Shown here piece by piece: positions 57,787-64,000 of a stretch of 64,000 bases of DNA. Under the pieces are notes generated by a model, which was not told the origin of the DNA, did no database searches, and worked only from the letters and a program-made list of their open reading frames with translations. The DNA lies in contig NZ_JAHXZM010000002.1 of NCBI RefSeq assembly GCF_019429535.1, positions 496,001 through 560,000 on the forward strand, in the 5' to 3' direction. The position numbers and the translations under genes are program-made. The first letter of the stretch is position 1; each line of letters starts with the position of its first letter. This DNA is from Sphingomonas citricola. Lineage in GTDB: Bacteria > Pseudomonadota > Alphaproteobacteria > Sphingomonadales > Sphingomonadaceae.

Positions 57787-58448
57787 CCGCGCCGGGCGGC
57801 GTGCGCGGCGACGGTGCGGAACAGCAGATCGAGATCGTCGCGCGACACGTCGAAGGTCTCGCCCAGATCCTCGAGCGCGCGGTCGATGTCCTCGGGATGG
57901 GGCACGCCTGTTGTCGCGGGCGTGTGCCCCGCGGCGGGCACCGCACGGTGCGGATAGCTGTGTCCCGACAGGCGGTGGAACAGCACTCCGGTCGCGGCAA
58001 GGACGACCGCGTTGGCGGCGACGGGCACGAATGCGAAGGCCCATCCCTGCGCCTGAACCGCGCTCCAGCCCAGTACCGCCAGCAATGAAGCCGCGCCGCC
58101 CGGCGGATGGAGCGAGCGCGTGAGCGACATCACCGCGATCGAAGCCCCGACCGCGACGCCGGCGGCGATCGCCGGCTGCGGCACGACCCGCGCGACGGCA
58201 ATCCCGACCAGCGCGGAAAGCATGTTGCCGCCGATCACGGGCCAGGGCTGCGCGAGCGGGCTCGCGGGGACGGCGAAGACGAGCACGGCCGACGCGCCCA
58301 TCGGTGCGACGAGCAGCAGCGCGGGTCCGTGCGGCAGGAGCGCGGTACACAGCGCGGCGGTGAGCGCGATCCCGACCAGCGCGCCGCCCGCAGCGATCAT
58401 CCGGTCGCCGAGATGTGCGCCCGCGAGCATGGGTTTGAACGAGAGCAT
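57783..58448 (-). CDS. HPP-family membrane protein
   Basis: 221 residues from ATG 58448. Four to five membrane helices and the HPP motif LTRSLHPPGGAASLLAVLG, preceded by LLLVAPMGASAVLVFAVPASPLAQPWPVIGGNMLSALVGI. The cytoplasmic C-terminus (PEDIDRALEDLGETFDVSRDDLDLLF) is acidic. Some HPP proteins transport nitrite in plants and cyanobacteria; the bacterial role is mostly unknown. The ORF extension to 58484 is not supported. Confidence 0.9.
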   Translation of the reverse strand: MLSFKPMLAGAHLGDRMIAAGGALVGIALTAALCTALLPHGPALLLVAPMGASAVLVFAVPASPLAQPWPVIGGNMLSALVGIAVARVVPQPAIAAGVAVGASIAVMSLTRSLHPPGGAASLLAVLGWSAVQAQGWAFAFVPVAANAVVLAATGVLFHRLSGHSYPHRAVPAAGHTPATTGVPHPEDIDRALEDLGETFDVSRDDLDLLFRTVAAHAARRG

Positions 58449-58499
58449 GTGCGCCGCGCTAGGCGAGCGACCCGCGGCGCACAATCCACGCGCGGCGGC

Positions 58500-58525
58500 G
58501 AAACCGCACGCGCAGCCGCGGCGTT
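58500..58525 (+). promoter_or_regulatory. possible EcfG-type promoter before the DUF3140 gene
   Basis: GAAAC at 58500-58504 (one mismatch to GGAAC), 17-base spacer, CGTT at 58522-58525 (perfect). It lies 24 bases before the GTG at 58550. Confidence 0.4.
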
Positions 58526-58549
58526 GGCCGCGCGTAAGGAGAAATCACC

Positions 58550-58906
58550 GTGGCCGACACGTCCGACGAGCAGCAGAAGATCTACGAGGAGTTCAACGAT
58601 GCAGTGAACATGGCCCCGGCCGCGCTCGAGAAATTCCTCGACAGCGACGACAGCAAGCGCGTCGGCTGGAAGGGTGACGACGGCGATGGCGCAGGCGAGA
58701 GCGTCGGGCACAAGGCGGGCAAGCGGATCGTCGAGATCAAGCGCAAGAAGAAGGCCGACCTGACCGACGACGACTACAAGCACATGAAAAAGGTGACGGG
58801 CTACGTCCACCGGCATCTGGCGCAGGGCGGGCCGTCGAAGGACAGCGAGGATTCGGACTGGCGCTATTCGCTGATGAACTGGGGACATGATCCGAAGAAG
58901 GACTGA
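58550..58906 (+). CDS. DUF3140 protein
   Basis: 118 residues from GTG 58550, with AAGGAG eight bases upstream. Highly charged and soluble: YEEFNDAVNMAPAALEKFLDSDDSKRVGWK, IVEIKRKKKADLTDDDYKHMKKVTGYVHRHLAQGG, and the end DWRYSLMNWGHDPKKD. This is the DUF3140 pattern of small proteins described as possible nucleic-acid binders. Members are often stress-induced. The function is unknown. Confidence 0.88.
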   Translation: MADTSDEQQKIYEEFNDAVNMAPAALEKFLDSDDSKRVGWKGDDGDGAGESVGHKAGKRIVEIKRKKKADLTDDDYKHMKKVTGYVHRHLAQGGPSKDSEDSDWRYSLMNWGHDPKKD

Positions 58907-59024
58907 CGCGCAGCGATCTGCCGCTTGATCCGCGCGAGAGCATGACGACTTTCGCGCCCGTCACCGATCATCTAGCCGACATGCCGCCCGCCCGCACCGC
59001 TCCCCCGCGGGTGCACGTGGCAAT

Positions 59025-59579
59025 TTAGTCGCACGCTGCCACGCCGACGACCCGGCGCGGCGGGTAGGGCATCGATGCTGGGGTGACGAGCGCGCGGCTC
59101 CCCGCGTGATTGTCGTTCGCAGCGCTTGGATACGCTCTTACCGGCGCGGCAAGCCGGCAGCCGAGCGCGATCAGCAGTGCGGGCAACGGCGACCAAGGCG
59201 ATGCCGCGATGGCGAGTAGTGCGGCGGCGCGGAGCAACGCGCCACCCTCGCGCCGCTGCGATATCGCCCAGGCGGCCAACGTCGCCATCGCCGCCGTCAG
59301 CAACGTGACCCACGGCCCGGTCAACATGGGCGAATAGGCGGTCACCGCGCGCGGATCGATGATCGCGACTCCGACCACTACCCATATCACGCTCGCCAGC
59401 ACCGCTGCCCGTTCCGCCCGCACCCGCCACGCCTGCGCCGCGGCCAGCGGCAGCAGAGCCCACGCGATCGGCGTCAGCGTGCCGGCGAGCGCGACGACGA
59501 GCGCGATCAGCCCGGCCTGTCGCCGAACCTGCCGATGTCGCCGCGCTACCGGCGCGGGTATAAGGCTGAGAGCGTCCAC
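59025..59579 (-). CDS. membrane protein, hypothetical
   Basis: 184 residues from GTG 59579. Five hydrophobic segments ([86 protein letters not shown]) and an unstructured C-terminus. The Arg-rich N-terminus ([11 protein letters not shown]) suggests a cytoplasmic start. No ribosome-binding site is clear, so gene status is moderate. It lies 62 bases from the divergent rpsL promoter. Confidence 0.5.
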   Translation of the reverse strand: MDALSLIPAPVARRHRQVRRQAGLIALVVALAGTLTPIAWALLPLAAAQAWRVRAERAAVLASVIWVVVGVAIIDPRAVTAYSPMLTGPWVTLLTAAMATLAAWAISQRREGGALLRAAALLAIAASPWSPLPALLIALGCRLAAPVRAYPSAANDNHAGSRALVTPASMPYPPRRVVGVAACD

Positions 59580-59641
59580 CCCGGGGGCGATGCCACGGCG
59601 GGGGTTGTCGCGGGGTTAAGGCGCGGGTCGCGGTCGCGGCA

Positions 59642-59670
59642 TTGACGCTTCGGCCCCCCATGCGTATAGG
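59642..59670 (+). promoter_or_regulatory. sigma70 promoter of the rpsL operon
   Basis: TTGACG (59642-59647), 17-base spacer, TATAGG (59665-59670). A strong match to TTGACA/TATAAT with optimal spacing. It starts a ~155-base leader. Confidence 0.75.
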
Positions 59671-59731
59671 CGCCGTCGTCCGACCGGAGGCGACTCCACG
59701 CCGGGCAAGCTTGAACATTGCTGGATGCTTG

Positions 59732-59774
59732 AAGGACCGCGAGGGCCGTTGTCGGCTGCTCGGAAGGTCCTTTT
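59732..59774 (+). terminator. attenuator-like hairpin in the rpsL leader
   Basis: AAGGACC (59732-59738) pairs with GGTCCTT (59766-59772), extended inward by CGAG/CTCG (59740-59743 with 59759-59762), followed by T-T. Its position inside the leader suggests attenuation of the ribosomal operon. Confidence 0.45.
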
Positions 59775-59833
59775 CGTATTCCAAGTGCTGTTATGGCTCC
59801 AGCAAAGTAACCTATGGAAAGGTGAAGGCTTCA

Positions 59834-60205
59834 ATGCCGACGATCAACCAGCTGGTCCGCAAGGGCCGCGACCCGCAGAAGGCCAAGTCGAAGGTCCCTG
59901 CGATGGAGCAGAACCCGCAGAAGCGCGGCGTCTGCACCCGTGTCTATACCACGACCCCGAAGAAGCCGAACTCGGCGCTGCGCAAGGTGGCCAAGGTCCG
60001 CCTGACCAATCAGCGCGAAGTCATCAGCTACATCCCGGGCGAAGGCCACAACCTGCAGGAGCACTCGGTGGTGCTGATCCGCGGCGGGCGTGTGCGCGAT
60101 CTTCCCGGTGTGCGCTACCACGTGCTGCGCGGCGTGCTCGACACGCAGGGCGTCAAGGACCGCAAGCAGTCGCGGTCGAAGTACGGTGCGAAGCGGCCGA
60201 AGTAA
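59834..60205 (+). CDS. rpsL: 30S ribosomal protein S12
   Basis: 123 residues. The S12 core is intact: [52 protein letters not shown] and [18 protein letters not shown]. It controls decoding accuracy. K43 in PKKPN is conserved. Residue 88 is Arg (codon CGC at 60095-60097) where E. coli and most bacteria have Lys; K88R is a known streptomycin-resistance change. The ATG at 59834 gives the normal S12 length; the frame from 59642 is the leader. First gene of the rpsL-rpsG-fusA-tuf run. Confidence 0.98.
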   Translation: MPTINQLVRKGRDPQKAKSKVPAMEQNPQKRGVCTRVYTTTPKKPNSALRKVAKVRLTNQREVISYIPGEGHNLQEHSVVLIRGGRVRDLPGVRYHVLRGVLDTQGVKDRKQSRSKYGAKRPK

Positions 60206-60249
60206 GCCGCGCCTACCGTATCCTCCAAGCTGTTTGAAAGGTTTCTGTT

Positions 60250-60720
60250 ATGGCGCGTCGTCGTCGTCCCGAGAAGCGCGAGATCCTGCCGGACCCCAAG
60301 TTCGGAGACATCACGCTCTCGAAGTTCATGAATTCGGTGATGCTTGACGGCAAGAAGTCCGTCGCTGAAGGCATCGTCTATGGTGCAATGGAAACCGTCG
60401 AGACCCGCGCGAAGCGCGAGCCGATCGGCGTGTTCCACGATGCACTCAACAACATCAAGCCGGGCATCGAGGTCCGTTCGCGCCGCGTCGGCGGTGCGAC
60501 CTACCAGGTGCCGGTCGAGGTGCGCCCGGAGCGCGCGCAGGCGCTGGCGATCCGCTGGCTGATCGCCGCGGCCCGTGCACGCAGCGAGAACACCATGGCC
60601 GCGCGCCTGTCGGGTGAACTGCTCGACGCGTCGAACAACCGCGGCAATGCGGTGAAGAAGCGCGAAGACACGCACCGCATGGCGGAAGCGAACCGCGCGT
60701 TCAGCCACTACCGCTGGTAA
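60250..60720 (+). CDS. rpsG: 30S ribosomal protein S7
   Basis: 156 residues, [104 protein letters not shown] and the end [21 protein letters not shown] type. It binds 16S rRNA near the exit site and, in E. coli, represses its own operon. Length equals the short S7 form. GAAAGG precedes the ATG. Confidence 0.98.
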   Translation: MARRRRPEKREILPDPKFGDITLSKFMNSVMLDGKKSVAEGIVYGAMETVETRAKREPIGVFHDALNNIKPGIEVRSRRVGGATYQVPVEVRPERAQALAIRWLIAAARARSENTMAARLSGELLDASNNRGNAVKKREDTHRMAEANRAFSHYRW

Positions 60721-60745
60721 TGGCGACGGAGCGCCGGCCGGTCGG

Positions 60746-60774
60746 TTGGCGCTCGCGGTCACATACACTATATG
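60746..60774 (+). promoter_or_regulatory. promoter candidate before fusA
   Basis: TTGGCG (60746-60751), 17-base spacer, TATATG (60769-60774). A good sigma70-like match just after the rpsG stop, suggesting fusA has its own start besides read-through. Confidence 0.5.
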
Positions 60775-60867
60775 GGGAGGGCGGGTTCGCCCGCACTCCC
60801 GATAGCCGTTTTCCTCTGATCGCAGAGGCGTAGGGTCGAGCTTGGACAAGCTCGGCCCGAACGGCTA
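60775..60867 (+). repeat. structured palindromic element in the fusA leader
   Basis: A hairpin of ~11 bp with one mismatch and a TTCG loop (60775-60800) is followed by a three-way junction: outer stem TAGCCGTT (60803-60810) with AACGGCTA (60860-60867), and two inner hairpins, CCTCT/AGAGG (60813-60817, 60824-60828) and CGAGCTT/AAGCTCG (60837-60843, 60848-60854). All stems of the junction are perfect. The right half resembles AAGCTC...GAACGG palindromes repeated in sphingomonad genomes, so it is either such a repeat or a cis-regulatory RNA. Confidence 0.55.
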
Positions 60868-60926
60868 GGGGGCGACCTCGCAAACGTTGGCATCGCCGGG
60901 CTGATCCGGCACAGGAGTGAAGCATC

Positions 60927-63020
<2,094 letters not shown>

Positions 63021-63033
63021 ACCGACGGCGGGA

Positions 63034-63055
63034 GGAGCCAGGGTCACCTGGCTCC
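63034..63055 (+). terminator. hairpin after fusA
   Basis: A perfect 9-bp stem (63034-63042 with 63047-63055) and a 4-base loop, 13 bases after the fusA stop, flanked by further complementary CGGCG/CGCCG. No T-run, so partial termination is likely. Confidence 0.5.
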
Positions 63056-63067
63056 ACCTCGCCGCTA

Positions 63068-63132
63068 GGCCGGCCGGCGATCCGGCGAACGCCGGTTCGT
63101 TCGACGACGCGGGATTTACTCCCGCGGCGGCC
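63068..63132 (+). other. multi-hairpin stretch between fusA and tuf
   Basis: GGCCG (63068-63072) pairs with CGGCC (63128-63132) around two hairpins: CCGGC/GCCGG (63082-63086, 63091-63095) and CGCGGGA/TCCCGCG (63108-63114, 63120-63126). This sits upstream of the tuf promoter candidate. High GC content makes chance pairing easier. Confidence 0.35.
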
Positions 63133-63162
63133 AATAAGCCCCGGACGCTTCGGCCAAGGGGT

Positions 63163-63191
63163 TTGCGCAACACGAATTCAGCCGCTATGGG
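63163..63191 (+). promoter_or_regulatory. promoter candidate of tuf
   Basis: TTGCGC (63163-63168), 17-base spacer, TATGGG (63186-63191), 60 bases before the tuf ATG. Similar layout to the rpsL and fusA promoters. Confidence 0.5.
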
Positions 63192-63250
63192 GCCGCCTTC
63201 ACGGCGAGTCCTGCGTGCGGCTCAAGTGACATCCAGAAGGTAGGGAAACA

Positions 63251-64000
63251 ATGGCTAAGGCTAAGTTTGAGCGGACCAAGCCGCACCTGAACATCGGCAC
63301 CATCGGTCACGTCGACCATGGCAAGACCTCGCTGACGGCGGCGATCACGAAGGTGCTGGCGGAGAACGTTGCGGGTAACGCAGCGGTTGACTTCGCGAAC
63401 ATCGACAAGGCTCCCGAAGAGCGCGAGCGCGGCATCACGATCTCGACCGCGCACGTCGAGTACGAGACGGCGAACCGCCACTACGCGCACGTCGACTGCC
63501 CGGGTCACGCCGACTACGTGAAGAACATGATCACCGGTGCCGCCCAGATGGACGGCGCAATCCTGGTCGTGTCGGCGACCGACGGCCCGATGCCGCAGAC
63601 CCGTGAGCACATCCTGCTCGCGCGTCAGGTCGGCGTGCCGGCAATGGTCGTGTTCATGAACAAGGTCGACCTCGTCGACGACGAGGAAATCCTCGAGCTC
63701 GTTGAGCTGGAAATCCGCGAGCTGCTGAGCTCGTACGAGTTCCCGGGCGACGACATTCCGATCATCAAGGGTTCGGCGACGTGCGCGCTGTCGGGTTCGG
63801 ACACGAAGCTCGGCCAGGACGCGGTCCTCGAGCTGATGAAGAACGTCGACGAGTACATCCCGCAGCCCGAGCGTCCGCTCGACAAGCCGTTCATGATGCC
63901 GATCGAGGACGTGTTCTCGATCTCGGGTCGCGGCACCGTCGTCACCGGCCGCGTCGAGACCGGCGTGGTGAAGGTCGGCGAGGAAGTCGAGATCGTCGGT
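63251..64000 (+). CDS. tuf: elongation factor Tu, 3' end outside window
   Basis: 250 residues visible from ATG 63251 (GAAGGTAGGG upstream); the gene runs off the window. P loop GHVDHGKTS, switch [63 protein letters not shown], then domain II ([27 protein letters not shown]). It brings aminoacyl-tRNA to the ribosome. It closes the str cluster. Whether the genome has a second tuf copy cannot be seen. Confidence 0.97.
   Translation, partial: MAKAKFERTKPHLNIGTIGHVDHGKTSLTAAITKVLAENVAGNAAVDFANIDKAPEERERGITISTAHVEYETANRHYAHVDCPGHADYVKNMITGAAQMDGAILVVSATDGPMPQTREHILLARQVGVPAMVVFMNKVDLVDDEEILELVELEIRELLSSYEFPGDDIPIIKGSATCALSGSDTKLGQDAVLELMKNVDEYIPQPERPLDKPFMMPIEDVFSISGRGTVVTGRVETGVVKVGEEVEIVG

Overview
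The window is chromosomal DNA of a sphingomonad (Alphaproteobacteria, Sphingomonadales, Sphingomonas-like). The evidence is the very GC-rich coding sequence, the presence of both cell-cycle master regulators gcrA and ctrA, the small-gene and membrane-protein repertoire, sphingomonad-type intergenic palindromes, EcfG-like promoter motifs, and the conserved rpsL-rpsG-fusA-tuf run. I see no phage, plasmid, insertion sequence, CRISPR array, tRNA or rRNA. Most genes are housekeeping or core accessory.

Layout. 1-5.4 kb: the end of a LOV (blue-light) histidine kinase translationally coupled to a single-domain response regulator, a CsbD-like stress protein behind an EcfG-like promoter, a PRC-barrel membrane protein, an unusual YihY/BrkB-HAD fusion, and four very small genes. 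5.7-12.5 kb: a DUF3772/MscS channel, a 1141-residue beta-propeller amidohydrolase and trhO. 12.5-18.3 kb: two intergenic palindromes, a GST-yghU pair, a YheS-type ABC-F ATPase and uvrC. 18.4-28.7 kb: a DUF3857/transglutaminase/TPR protein, a WalW-like deacetylase coupled to an acyltransferase, recO, leuB, a PMT-type glycosyltransferase, then the overlapping metZ-apaG-lysR unit. 28.8-33.9 kb: a small gene apparently broken by two frameshifts, an orphan ABC-2 permease, gcrA, a TadE/TadG pair and an outer-membrane barrel. 34-43 kb: parE, an MlaA-like protein, an OPT transporter, a frameshifted cupin gene, hom, ctrA and an AI-2E family permease. 43-52 kb: a membrane protein, the pdhC-small membrane protein-thioesterase-lpdA run, a universal stress protein, an M28 peptidase and a repeat-rich RcnB-like protein. 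52-59.6 kb: msrC, arfB, a pseudouridine synthase, a VanY peptidase, wrbA, pirin with a divergent LysR regulator, an HPP membrane protein and DUF3140. 59.6-64 kb: the str cluster rpsL, rpsG, fusA and the start of tuf.

How the parts work together. gcrA and ctrA together imply a Caulobacter-type cell-cycle circuit. The ctrA upstream region carries a perfect TTAA-N7-TTAA CtrA box and a GANTC (CcrM) site, which fits autoregulation. EcfG-like motifs before the CsbD-like gene, the first small gene and DUF3140 suggest a scattered general stress regulon; the LOV kinase/receiver pair may feed it. pdhC and lpdA supply E2 and E3 of pyruvate dehydrogenase. metZ and hom belong to methionine/threonine supply, and leuB to leucine synthesis. 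trhO, arfB and the pseudouridine synthase act in tRNA or ribosome maintenance, and recO and uvrC in DNA repair.

The most notable points are the rpsL Arg88 substitution (a streptomycin-resistance allele in other bacteria), the ctrA promoter, the YihY-HAD fusion, the three-way-junction palindrome before fusA, two frameshifted genes, and a TonB-box-like DIVVTGERR motif in an MlaA homologue without a visible lipobox. No wholly new multi-gene system is evident.
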